From Acidovorax sp. Root219 (GTDB lineage Bacteria > Pseudomonadota > Gammaproteobacteria > Burkholderiales > Burkholderiaceae_C), in assembly GCF_001428665.1 (NCBI RefSeq), contig NZ_LMIJ01000007.1:135159-185142 (forward strand): a stretch of 49,984 nucleotides of DNA. The letters run 5' to 3'. Positions 10,921 through 18,632 of this stretch are shown here, piece by piece (the stretch's first letter is position 1; every line of letters starts with the position of its first letter). The notes under the pieces were generated by a model that saw only the letters and a program-made list of their open reading frames with translations, did not search any database and was not told the origin of the DNA. The translations under genes and the position numbers were made by a program.

Positions 10921-11574
10921 ATGCAAGCCCTTCGCACTGCGATCTCCCTGGCCCTGGCGGCCGGCCTGGCCATTGCGCTGCCTGCGGTGGCCGCCGACCA
11001 GTCCATCGCCCTGGCCGGCGTGCTCGGCAGCAAGGCGCTGCTGGTGGTCGATGGCAGCGCACCGCGCGCCGTCGGACCGGGCGAGACGCACCAGGGCGTG
11101 AAGGTGCTGTCCGTGACGCGCGATGAGGCCACGGTGGAAGTCCAGGGCGCCCGCCGGATGCTGAGGCTGGGTGAGTCCCCCGTGGCGCTGGGTTCCAGCG
11201 GCAGCGGCAAGCGCATCGTGCTGATGGCCGACAGCCAGGGCCACTTCGTCAACACCGGCACCATCAACGGCAAGCAGATGAAGTACATGGTGGACACCGG
11301 CGCGTCCGTGGTGGCCATCGGCAGGCCCGACGCGGAGCGCATGGGCATCCCGTTCCAGCAAGGCCAGGCTGTATTCATGAGCACTGCCAATGGCATGGCC
11401 CAGGGCTGGCGTGTGCGACTCGACTCCATGCGTCTGGGCGACGTGGAAGTGCTGGGCGTGGACGCAGTCATCATGCCCGAGGGCATGCCCTTCGTGCTGC
11501 TGGGCAACAGCTTTCTGACGCAGTTCCAGATGACCCGCACCAACGACCAGATGGTGCTGGAAAAGCGCCACTGA
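10921..11574 (+). CDS. Periplasmic retropepsin-like aspartic protease
   Basis: 217-residue exported protein of the clan AA single-domain aspartic protease family (retropepsin-like; TIGR02281 type). A signal peptide (1-24, ending AVA-AD) is followed by a small N-terminal domain (25-95). The protease domain has catalytic DTG at 125-127 (MVDTGASVVAIG) and a psi-loop equivalent VLLGNSFL near 199. One DTG per chain implies a homodimer, as in viral retropepsins. Members in proteobacteria are widespread, but physiological substrates are poorly known. It sits 25 bases after yajQ and 26 bases before the HD-GYP-like gene; co-transcription is inferred. Confidence 0.85.
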   Translation: MQALRTAISLALAAGLAIALPAVAADQSIALAGVLGSKALLVVDGSAPRAVGPGETHQGVKVLSVTRDEATVEVQGARRMLRLGESPVALGSSGSGKRIVLMADSQGHFVNTGTINGKQMKYMVDTGASVVAIGRPDAERMGIPFQQGQAVFMSTANGMAQGWRVRLDSMRLGDVEVLGVDAVIMPEGMPFVLLGNSFLTQFQMTRTNDQMVLEKRH

Positions 11575-11600
11575 GCAGGCGCGGCCCCACCAACCCCGCC

Positions 11601-12635
11601 ATGAACGCCACCCCCCACCTGCCCAGCAACAGCAGCCCCCATGAGGGCGAGTACGAGGACTTGCTCGGCCTGTGGTCGGACCTGGAGTCGGCCCTGTCAG
11701 TGCTGCTGTCCAAGCCGCTGCAGGTGCAGGATTTTCCGGGCAAGGTGCGCAGTTTCGACCTGTGGCTGCAGGACCTGGTGGCGCACGACATCGATGCGGC
11801 GCTGTACCTGATGTTTCAGTTGGCGTCCACCTCGTCGGTGGGCTACAGCGCAGCGCACGCGCTGGTCTGCGGCACCTTGTGCCACATCATGGCGCAGGAC
11901 CTGCGCCTGGTGCAGAGCGAACGCGACAGCCTGGTGCGCGCCGCGCTCACCATGAACATCGGCATGACCGCGCTGCAGGACGAACTGGCCGAACAGCGCG
12001 AGCGCCCCAGCAACGTGCAGCAGGAAGCCATCCGCAGCCACCCTGAGGAGAGCCAGGCCCTGCTGGAGCGTTTGTTCGTGAACGACCCGCTGTGGCTCGA
12101 GGTCGTGGGCCAGCACCACACCAACATGGCCGACCAGGTTCCCCTGGCCCAGCAGAACCCCGAGGACCGCCTCACGCGCATCCTGGGCACCATCGACCGC
12201 TACGCGGCCATGATCAGCCCGCGCAAATCGCGCGCCGGGCGTAGCGCCACCGATTCGGTGCGCGCCATCGTGGGCCAGGAGGTGGACCAGCGCGACGAGG
12301 TCAGCTATACGCTGGTGCGCTCCATCGGCCTGTGCCCGCCCGGCACCTTTGTGCGGCTGGACAACGGCGAGGTGGCCATCGTGCTGCGCCGCAGCGAAAA
12401 GGCCAACTACCCGCTGGTGGCCAGCCTGCTCGACCCTGTGGGCCAGCAGCAGAACCTGCCCAACCTGTACCAGACGGCCAGCGGCAAGCCGCGCATCCAG
12501 TCGGCCGTGGCCCGCTCCGCGGTGAAGGTGGAGCTCAACCACCGCACCATGGTGCGCCTGGGCCTGTATGCGGCACAGCGCATCTCGAGCATGCGCTCGC
12601 TCATCACGGCACCCGCATCCCTCGGAACGCGCTGA
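11601..12635 (+). CDS. Degenerate HD-GYP-domain protein
   Basis: 344-residue soluble protein with the fold pattern of an HD-GYP cyclic-di-GMP phosphodiesterase but lost ligands. His86 (SAAHALVCGTL) aligns with the first metal His. The diagnostic HDIGK is replaced by MNIGM (118-122), so the His-Asp pair and Lys are gone. His147 (SHPEES) and His172-His173 (GQHHTNMAD) remain, while the GYP segment is absent. A C-terminal PPGTFVRLDNGEVAIVLR block (about 246-263) is the small domain that often follows HD-GYP. I infer a non-catalytic nucleotide sensor or scaffold. It is last in the yajQ - protease - HD-GYP series. Alignment of the ligand positions is by eye. Confidence 0.75.
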   Translation: MNATPHLPSNSSPHEGEYEDLLGLWSDLESALSVLLSKPLQVQDFPGKVRSFDLWLQDLVAHDIDAALYLMFQLASTSSVGYSAAHALVCGTLCHIMAQDLRLVQSERDSLVRAALTMNIGMTALQDELAEQRERPSNVQQEAIRSHPEESQALLERLFVNDPLWLEVVGQHHTNMADQVPLAQQNPEDRLTRILGTIDRYAAMISPRKSRAGRSATDSVRAIVGQEVDQRDEVSYTLVRSIGLCPPGTFVRLDNGEVAIVLRRSEKANYPLVASLLDPVGQQQNLPNLYQTASGKPRIQSAVARSAVKVELNHRTMVRLGLYAAQRISSMRSLITAPASLGTR

Positions 12636-12685
12636 TTCATTGCAAGGCAGCCCACCGGGCTGCAGCCTTCGCGGTAGTGAAGGAC

Positions 12686-13339
12686 TCAGCCCTTGGCGCC
12701 CTTGGCCTTGACCACCTTGCTGCTGCCCAGGCGCGATTCCTTGCCCTCCAGCAGGCGCTTGATGTTCTCCTTGTGGCGCCAGGCCAGCAGCAGGGCCATC
12801 ACGGCCATGGCGGCCGCAATGCGCCCATCGGCATTCCAGACCACGCCATCGGCCAGCAGGTAGTACACCGGCGCGAACACCGCCGCCACCAGCGAAGCCA
12901 ACGACGAATAGCGAAAGAAGAAGGCGATGATCACCCAGGTGACCGCCGTGGCCAGGCCCAGCCAGCCGCTCACGCCCAGCAGCACGCCCAGCGCCGTGGC
13001 CACGCCCTTGCCCCCTTCGAAACGGAAGAACACCGGCCACAGGTGGCCGAGGAAGGCCGCCAGCCCGACCAGCGCCATGGTGCCCTCTTCCATCCCGTAG
13101 GGCTTGCCGAACCAGACCACCAGGGCCACGGGCAGCCAGCCCTTCACGGCATCGAGCACCAGGGTGACGACGGCCGCCACCTTGCTGCCCGAGCGCAGCA
13201 CGTTGGTGGCGCCGGGGTTCTTGCTGCCATAGGTGCGCGGGTCGCGCATGCCCATGGCGCGCGTCACGATCACGGCAAACGACAGCGAGCCGAGCAGGTA
13301 GGCGGCTATGGTGGCCAGAAGGGGGTACACGGCGGTCAA
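12686..13339 (-). CDS. plsY: Glycerol-3-phosphate acyltransferase PlsY
   Basis: 217-residue inner-membrane enzyme that transfers acyl groups from acyl-phosphate to glycerol-3-phosphate, the first step of phospholipid synthesis (partner of PlsX). The three PlsY signatures are present: YGSKNPGATNV (37-47), GHLWPVFFRFEGGKGVAT near 98-115, and the late WRHKENIKRLLEGKE. About five hydrophobic segments are seen. The C-terminus carries a Lys-rich tail. It converges on the HD-GYP-like gene; the 50-base gap holds a GC hairpin (12647-12663) without a T-run. ybaK lies 48 bases upstream on the same strand, so the pair may be co-transcribed. Confidence 0.95.
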   Translation of the reverse strand: MTAVYPLLATIAAYLLGSLSFAVIVTRAMGMRDPRTYGSKNPGATNVLRSGSKVAAVVTLVLDAVKGWLPVALVVWFGKPYGMEEGTMALVGLAAFLGHLWPVFFRFEGGKGVATALGVLLGVSGWLGLATAVTWVIIAFFFRYSSLASLVAAVFAPVYYLLADGVVWNADGRIAAAMAVMALLLAWRHKENIKRLLEGKESRLGSSKVVKAKGAKG

Positions 13340-13387
13340 ATCAGCTCCTTGGAATGGGGGTGCGCACGGCGGGCGTGCGCAGGCCCG

Positions 13388-13879
13388 CTATTCTGCCAGC
13401 GCGCAGTGCACGGTCTGCGCACCGAGCAGTTGCACGCAGACCTGCGGGTCGATCTGCACCAGGAAACCGCGCCGCCCGCCATTGATGGCGATGCGCGGCA
13501 GGTCAAGGATGCTGCCTTCGATGTACACCGGCATCTCGCGCCGCGTGCCAAAGGGCGAGGTGCCGCCCACCAGGTAGCCGCTGTGGCGGTTGGCGACCTC
13601 GGGGGCGCAGGGCTCGACCGACTTGGCGCCGATCTGGCGCGCCAGGTTCTTGGTGGAGACCTTGCGGTTGCCGTGCATCAGCACGATCAGGGGCTTGGCG
13701 CTCTGGTCCTGCATCACCAGGGTCTTGACCACGGTAAAGGGGTCGAGCCCCAGCACCTCGGCGCTGTGCAAGGCACCGCCGTGTTCCAGGTACTCGTAGG
13801 GGTGCTCGGTGAAGGCCACCTGGCGCGCCTTGAGCAACTGGGTGGCGGGGGTTTCGGAGACATGTTCTTTCTTGGCCAT
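13388..13879 (-). CDS. ybaK: Cys-tRNA(Pro)/Cys-tRNA(Cys) deacylase
   Basis: 163-residue single-domain YbaK/EbsC protein, an editing enzyme that hydrolyses Cys mischarged on tRNA-Pro. The family profile is clear: TPATQLLKARQVAFTEHPY at the N-terminus, GLDPFTVVKTLVM, the GNRKVSTKNLARQIGAKSVE block, and GYLVGGTSPFGTRREMPVYIE, which contains the conserved Gly-rich loop. The ATG at 13879 (MAKKEHV) fits the family length; the open frame upstream is antisense to the LysR gene. It is followed by plsY on the same strand. Confidence is high for the family and good for the activity. Confidence 0.92.
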   Translation of the reverse strand: MAKKEHVSETPATQLLKARQVAFTEHPYEYLEHGGALHSAEVLGLDPFTVVKTLVMQDQSAKPLIVLMHGNRKVSTKNLARQIGAKSVEPCAPEVANRHSGYLVGGTSPFGTRREMPVYIEGSILDLPRIAINGGRRGFLVQIDPQVCVQLLGAQTVHCALAE

Positions 13880-13904
13880 GGTGCACCGATGGTACCCGCC
13901 CGAA

Positions 13905-14843
13905 TCAGGCAGAACGCCTGCGCCGCCCCACCTTGCGCTTGCCGTACTGTTCGATGGCGGCCACCAGCACCCCGGTGAATTCCTGCACCAGCGGCGGTTG
14001 CACGCGCCCATCGAGCGCCAGCACCTGCAGGCGGCGCTGCTGCAGCTGCACGTCCTCGAACGGGCGGGCTGCAAGCACACCCTCTTCGACCCAGCGCGCG
14101 GCCGTGAGGTAGCTGGCCAGCGCCACGTCACGCGGCCCCAGCAGCGGCAGCAGCGCCGACGAGAAGTTGCTCACCACGGCCGGCGTGTAGCGCAGGCCCT
14201 GCAGCGTGCACGAGAGGTCGAACAGCTGGCGCCCGGTGATGCCGGCCGTGCCCAGCAGCAGCGGGTAACGCACCACGTCGGCCACGCTCACCATGCGCTG
14301 CTGCGCCAGCGGATGGGCGACCACCGTGATGGCGAACACCGGGGCAATGGCCGAGTGCAGCACCGCAAGGCCCTTCTCGGGCGCCACGCTGTACTTGAGG
14401 GCCAGGTCCGCGTCGCCACGCGCCACCTGCGCCGAGACCTCCTCGGGCACGCCCACATGCAACTGCAGTTCGACCTCGGGGTGAGCACCGCGGAACGCCG
14501 CCATCACCAGTGGCATGAAGCCCGCCGCAAAGCCCTCCGTGCAGGCCAGCCGCACGCGCCGCGCCTCCTGCGCGGCCAGGCCCTGCAGCTGCTCCACCAA
14601 CTGGGCCGACTCCTGCGCATGCGCGCCCGCATGCGCCAGCAGGCGCTCGCCCGCCGCCGTCAGGCGCATGCCGCGCGGCTGCCGCTCGAACAGCGACACA
14701 CCCAGCGAATCCTCCAGCTTGCCCAGTTGGCGGCTCACGGCTGAAGCGGCCACATGCAGGCGCTGCGCGGCCTGGTTGACCGAGCCGGTGCGGGCCACTT
14801 CGAGGAAGTAGCGCAGGGGCAGGCTCAGCAGGGACAGGGACAT
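13905..14843 (-). CDS. LysR-type regulator of the adjacent receptor/peptidase genes
   Basis: 312-residue LysR-family regulator. The winged HTH covers about residues 7-66 (TGSVNQAAQRLHVAASAVSRQLGKLE), followed by a linker helix and a substrate-binding-type effector domain from about 93, ending in a basic GKRKVGRRRRS tail. It is divergently transcribed from a TTT receptor and M20 peptidase, the standard layout for a LysR protein that controls its neighbour, and two palindromic boxes lie in the 167-base gap. The ATG at 14843 is preferred since it gives the usual spacing from start to HTH. The effector is unknown; the M20 peptidase substrate or its product is the natural candidate. Confidence 0.88.
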   Translation of the reverse strand: MSLSLLSLPLRYFLEVARTGSVNQAAQRLHVAASAVSRQLGKLEDSLGVSLFERQPRGMRLTAAGERLLAHAGAHAQESAQLVEQLQGLAAQEARRVRLACTEGFAAGFMPLVMAAFRGAHPEVELQLHVGVPEEVSAQVARGDADLALKYSVAPEKGLAVLHSAIAPVFAITVVAHPLAQQRMVSVADVVRYPLLLGTAGITGRQLFDLSCTLQGLRYTPAVVSNFSSALLPLLGPRDVALASYLTAARWVEEGVLAARPFEDVQLQQRRLQVLALDGRVQPPLVQEFTGVLVAAIEQYGKRKVGRRRRSA

Positions 14844-14856
14844 GAGGCGCTCTTGT

Positions 14857-14903
14857 ATTGCCTTCAAGGCAATGGTTAGTTGCTTATTCTCTATGAATAG
14901 CAA
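14857..14903. promoter_or_regulatory. Two LysR-type operator boxes
   Basis: A perfect 17-base palindrome at 14857-14873 (ATTGCCTT-C-AAGGCAAT) contains the T-N11-A core expected of LysR recognition sites (T14859, A14871). A second, imperfect inverted repeat at 14880-14903 (TTGCTTATTC / GAATAGCAA) follows seven bases later. The first lies 14 bases upstream of the LysR start codon, so bound protein would repress its own gene; the second faces the receptor gene. Confidence 0.65.
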
Positions 14904-15010
14904 TGGTAAACCAGCATCGATCTTGCGTGCATCGAGGCTCCAATCAACCGATAGCCACGCGGGTGCTGCGCCTTGCGCTGCAAAGCCCGGCGCCCTACTC
15001 TGGAGCTTCC

Positions 15011-16003
15011 ATGAACCACCGCCTTCGAATCCCCCTGCTTCTTGCCGTGCTTGCCACCACGTTGACAGCGGCACATGCCCAAACCACCACTGCCGCCAAA
15101 GACCCTTGGCCCGAGCAGAGCGTGCGCCTGATCGTGCCCTTTCCGCCTGGCGGCGGCACCGATGCGGTGGCCCGCGCCCTGGGGCAGAAACTCGGCATCC
15201 GGTTGGGCACGCCCGTGGTGGTGGACAACAAGCCCGGTGCCTCGACCATCATCGGCACCGAGGCCGTTGTGCGTGCCAAGCCCGACGGCTACACCCTGCT
15301 GGTCTCGGGCTCCACCAGCTACTCGGTGAACCCCGCGCTGCGCAGCAAGCTGCCCTATGACCCTGCGACGGACCTGATCCCCGTGGCCACCGTGGCCCGC
15401 GCGCCGCTGGTGATGGTGGTCAGCGCCAGTGCGCCCTACAAGGACCTCAACGCCCTGATCGCAGCCGCCAAGGCCGCACCCAAGACCATCCACTACGCCA
15501 CCTTCGGCTCCGGCTCAGGCCCGCACCTGGCGGGCGCGCTGCTGGAGCAGGCCGCTGGCATCCAGTTGCAGGACGTGCCCTATCGCGGCAGCAGCCAGTC
15601 GCTGATGGCGCTGATCGGCGGTGAAATCCAACTCGGCATCGACACCGTGGCCGCCGCTGCCCCGCAGATCCGCGCGGGCAAGCTGCGTGCCCTGGCGATT
15701 GCGGGCAAGAGCCGCTCCAGCATGCTGCCCGGCGTGCCCACGGTGGCCGAACTCCAGCTGCCCGACGCGGCGTTCGACGCCTGGTACGCCATCGCCGCGC
15801 CGGCACGCACGCCGCTGCCCATCATCCGCCGGCTGGTGACCGAGGTCGAGGCCGTCACGCGCGACCCCGCCATTCAGGAACAGATGCGAGCCCAGGGCAT
15901 GGAGCCCGTGCACCTGGGGCCCGTGGCCACGCGTGCCGTGATCGACGACGAGATCGGGCGCTACCGCGCCCTGGCACACCGCGCCAAAATCATTGTGGAG
16001 TGA
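15011..16003 (+). CDS. Bug/TTT-family periplasmic solute-binding protein
   Basis: 330-residue periplasmic receptor of the tripartite tricarboxylate transporter (Bug, TctC) family. A signal peptide spans 1-23 (AAHA-QT). The mature protein begins with WPEQSVRLIVPFPPGGGTDAVAR, the Bug ligand-loop block, then VVDNKPGASTIIGT and the later VPYRGSSQSLMALIGGEIQ, all family hallmarks. Ligands are usually carboxylates or amino acids bound without salt bridges. No TctA/TctB membrane genes are nearby, as is common for Bug paralogues in betaproteobacteria. The M20 peptidase gene begins 7 bases after its stop, so the two form a transcription unit under the divergent LysR gene. Confidence 0.92.
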   Translation: MNHRLRIPLLLAVLATTLTAAHAQTTTAAKDPWPEQSVRLIVPFPPGGGTDAVARALGQKLGIRLGTPVVVDNKPGASTIIGTEAVVRAKPDGYTLLVSGSTSYSVNPALRSKLPYDPATDLIPVATVARAPLVMVVSASAPYKDLNALIAAAKAAPKTIHYATFGSGSGPHLAGALLEQAAGIQLQDVPYRGSSQSLMALIGGEIQLGIDTVAAAAPQIRAGKLRALAIAGKSRSSMLPGVPTVAELQLPDAAFDAWYAIAAPARTPLPIIRRLVTEVEAVTRDPAIQEQMRAQGMEPVHLGPVATRAVIDDEIGRYRALAHRAKIIVE

Positions 16004-16010
16004 TGACAGC

Positions 16011-17459
16011 ATGACGACAACGACGATGAACCCATCCCGCGAACAACTGCTGGCCAGCGTCCAGCACCACTTCGACGGCGGCAGCTTCGAGGCCGACCTG
16101 CGCCGCCGCGTGGGCTGGCGCACCGAGAGCGACACCGGCCAGCCTGGCGCCCCCGCCCTGCGCCAGTACCTGACCGACGAGATCGTGCCCGGCCTCGAAC
16201 CGCTGGGCTTTGCCTGCGAGGTGCTGGACAACCCCGACGCACGCGGTGGCCCGGTGCTGCTGGCGCGCCGCGTGGAGTCGCCCGATCTGCCCACGCTGCT
16301 CACCTACGGCCATGGCGACGTGGTCAACGGGCAGGACGCCAACTGGCGCGAAGGCCTGTCGCCCTGGGAACTGAAGATCGAAGGGGACCGCTGGTACGGC
16401 CGCGGCACGGCCGACAACAAGGGCCAGCACACGGTGGTGCTCGCGGCCCTGGCACAGACCATCGCCGCCCGCCAGGGGCGCCTGGGCTACAACGTGACCC
16501 TGCTCATGGAGATGGGCGAGGAGGCCGGCTCACCGGGCCTGGCGGCCTTCTGCCAGCAGCAGCGCGAGGCCCTCAGGGCCGATCTCTTCATCGCCAGCGA
16601 CGGCCCGCGCGTGAACGCGGCCCGGCCCACGCTGTTTCTGGGCTCGCGAGGCGCCATCAATTTCTCGCTCAAGATGAGCAGCCGGCCCAAGGCCTACCAT
16701 TCGGGCAACTGGGGCGGCGTGCTCTCCAACCCCGCCACGGTACTGGCCCATGCAGTGGCCAGCATGGTGGACGCCCGTGGCCGCATGCTCGTGCCCGGCC
16801 TGCTGCCCCCACCGCTGCCCGAGAAGCTGCGCACCGCCCTGAAAGACGTGGTGATCGGCGGCGGCGCCGACGACCCAGCCCTGACGCCGGGCTGGGGCGA
16901 ACCGGGCCTGACCTCGGCCGAGCAGCTCGTGGGCTGGAACACGCTGGAGGTGCTGGCCCTGGGCGCAGGCTTGCCCGCGCGCCCCGTCAATGCGATTCCC
17001 TCCAGCGCCGTGGCGCACTGCCAGTTGCGCTTCGTGGTCGGCACGAACTGGAGAAACCTCAAGGACATCGTGCGCGCCCACCTGGACGCACACGGCTTTG
17101 CCGACGTGGAGATCGAACTCGGGATGCAGTGCGGCGCCACGCGCCTGGACCTGCACAACCCCTGGGTGGACTGGGCGTTGGCGTCCATGCAGACCAGCGC
17201 AGGCAGCCCGGCCACGCTGTTGCCCAACCTGGCGGGCTCTTTGCCCAACGACATCTTCGCGGACGACCTGGGATTGCCCACGCTGTGGGTGCCCCACTCG
17301 TACCCGGCCTGTGCCCAGCATGCGCCCAACGAGCACCTGCTGGCCAGCGTGGCCCGCGAAGGCCTGGCCGTGATGGCGGGCCTGTTCTGGGACCTGGGCG
17401 AGCCCGGTGGCGTGCCCTGGAAGGAAGGCGCGCTGACCGCCGAAACCACCGCACCTTGA
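16011..17459 (+). CDS. M20-family metallopeptidase / amidohydrolase
   Basis: 482-residue di-zinc hydrolase of the M20 family. Metal and catalytic residues are in place: H101 and D103 (YGHGDVVNG), bridging D135 (GRGTADNKG), E170-E171 (EMGEEAGSPG), and a late metal-binding His in VPHSYPACAQHAPNEH. A dimerisation or lid domain occupies about residues 200-380. The substrate cannot be told; members cleave dipeptides, acyl-amino acids or carbamoyl compounds. The ATG at 16011 has GGAG ten bases upstream; a TTG further up in frame is less likely. Pairing with a Bug receptor and a LysR regulator suggests use of the imported compound. Confidence 0.88.
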   Translation: MTTTTMNPSREQLLASVQHHFDGGSFEADLRRRVGWRTESDTGQPGAPALRQYLTDEIVPGLEPLGFACEVLDNPDARGGPVLLARRVESPDLPTLLTYGHGDVVNGQDANWREGLSPWELKIEGDRWYGRGTADNKGQHTVVLAALAQTIAARQGRLGYNVTLLMEMGEEAGSPGLAAFCQQQREALRADLFIASDGPRVNAARPTLFLGSRGAINFSLKMSSRPKAYHSGNWGGVLSNPATVLAHAVASMVDARGRMLVPGLLPPPLPEKLRTALKDVVIGGGADDPALTPGWGEPGLTSAEQLVGWNTLEVLALGAGLPARPVNAIPSSAVAHCQLRFVVGTNWRNLKDIVRAHLDAHGFADVEIELGMQCGATRLDLHNPWVDWALASMQTSAGSPATLLPNLAGSLPNDIFADDLGLPTLWVPHSYPACAQHAPNEHLLASVAREGLAVMAGLFWDLGEPGGVPWKEGALTAETTAP

Positions 17460-17460
17460 A

Positions 17461-17491
17461 GGCATGGTGACGGCCGGACCGTCACCATGCC
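17461..17491. terminator. Perfect hairpin between convergent genes
   Basis: Thirteen-base perfect inverted repeat (17461-17473 with 17479-17491) with a five-base loop, filling almost the whole 33-base gap between the convergent M20 peptidase and aldo-keto reductase stops. It lacks a T-run but its location suits a two-way terminator. Confidence 0.6.
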
Positions 17492-17492
17492 A

Positions 17493-18554
17493 TCACAATG
17501 CCGGGTCGCGCAGCTCCAGGCGAATGGCGTCGATGGCCTTGAGCAGCTCGGGGGAGAGTTCCGTGCCCCAGGCGTTCAGGTCTTCCTCCAGCTGCGCCAC
17601 CGAGGTCACGCCGATGATGGTGCTGGCCACCTGCCACTTGGTGTAGCAGAACGCCAGCGCCAGTTGCGTGGGAGTGAGGCCGTTGTCGCGCGCAAGCGCG
17701 TTGTAGCGGCGCGCGGCCACCAGCGACTCGGGTCGGCCCCAGCGCTGCTTGCGCACCGATTCGTAGGACGAGATGCGCGCGCCCTTGGGAGCGTCGGGGC
17801 CGGTGGTGCCGCTGTCGTCGTACTTGCCTGTGAGCAGGCCGAAGGCCAGAGGCGAGTACGCCAGCAGCGACACATTCAGGCGGTGGCAGGTCTCGTCCAG
17901 CGCGTTTTCCCAGGTGCGGTTGACCAGGCAGTAGGGGTTCTGCACGGTGGCCACGCGCGGCAGGCCATGCTGCTCGGCCAGGCGCACGAATTCGTGCACG
18001 CCATAGGCGGTCTCGTTGGAGAGGCCGACATAGCGCACCTTGCCCGCCTTGACCAGGCCCGCCAGGGCTTCCAGCTGGGCGTGAATCGGCGTCTCCGAGG
18101 TTTCCTTGGCCGGGTCGTAGTACATGGTGCCGAAAGCCGGCACATGGCGCTCGGGCCAGTGGATCTGGTAGAGGTCGATCACGTCGGTCTGCAGGCGGCG
18201 CAGGCTGCCTTCGCAAGATGCAACGATGTCTTGAGGCGTCAGGCCCTTGCCTTCACGCACCCAGGGCATGCCGCGCGAGGGGCCGGCCACCTTGGTGGCG
18301 ACCACCAGCTTCTCACGCGCGCCCGGGTTCTTCGCGAACCAGTTGCCGATGATGGTCTCGGTGGCACCAAAGGTCTCGGCCTTGGCGGGCACCGCGTACA
18401 TCTCGGCGGTGTCGATGAAGTTCACGCCCCGGGCCAGCGAACGGGCGAGGATGTCGTGGGAATCGGATTCGTTGACCTGTTCACCAAAGGTCATGGTGCC
18501 CAGGCAAATGGGGGTGACGTGCAGATCGCTCTGACCGAGCTGGATGGTTTTCAT
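17493..18554 (-). CDS. NADP(H)-dependent aldo-keto reductase (Tas-like)
   Basis: 353-residue TIM-barrel oxidoreductase of the aldo-keto reductase superfamily, closest in pattern to E. coli Tas. The catalytic tetrad is visible as D48, Y53, K88 and H132 (FIDTAEMY, ATKVAG, YQIHWPER). The long loop after His132 (PAFGTMYYDPAKET) and a C-terminal VASTIIGVTSVAQLEEDL nucleotide-binding block match Tas-type enzymes. Physiological substrate is unknown; Tas-like proteins reduce small aldehydes and ketones. It stands alone: hairpin after it and a 78-base gap to the LysR gene upstream on the same strand. Confidence 0.9.
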   Translation of the reverse strand: MKTIQLGQSDLHVTPICLGTMTFGEQVNESDSHDILARSLARGVNFIDTAEMYAVPAKAETFGATETIIGNWFAKNPGAREKLVVATKVAGPSRGMPWVREGKGLTPQDIVASCEGSLRRLQTDVIDLYQIHWPERHVPAFGTMYYDPAKETSETPIHAQLEALAGLVKAGKVRYVGLSNETAYGVHEFVRLAEQHGLPRVATVQNPYCLVNRTWENALDETCHRLNVSLLAYSPLAFGLLTGKYDDSGTTGPDAPKGARISSYESVRKQRWGRPESLVAARRYNALARDNGLTPTQLALAFCYTKWQVASTIIGVTSVAQLEEDLNAWGTELSPELLKAIDAIRLELRDPAL

Positions 18555-18632
18555 GCGGACTCCGTTGGCAAGCTGCGCAGTTTACGGGTTGCCGGCAAAG
18601 TCTGCAGGCCAGGGCCTGACCACCCACAGCCC

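Noticed and set aside
12647..12663. GC hairpin between the HD-GYP-like gene and plsY
   Set aside because: Seven-base stem (GCAGCCC/GGGCTGC) without a T-run and close to chance in G+C-rich DNA; too weak to call a terminator.
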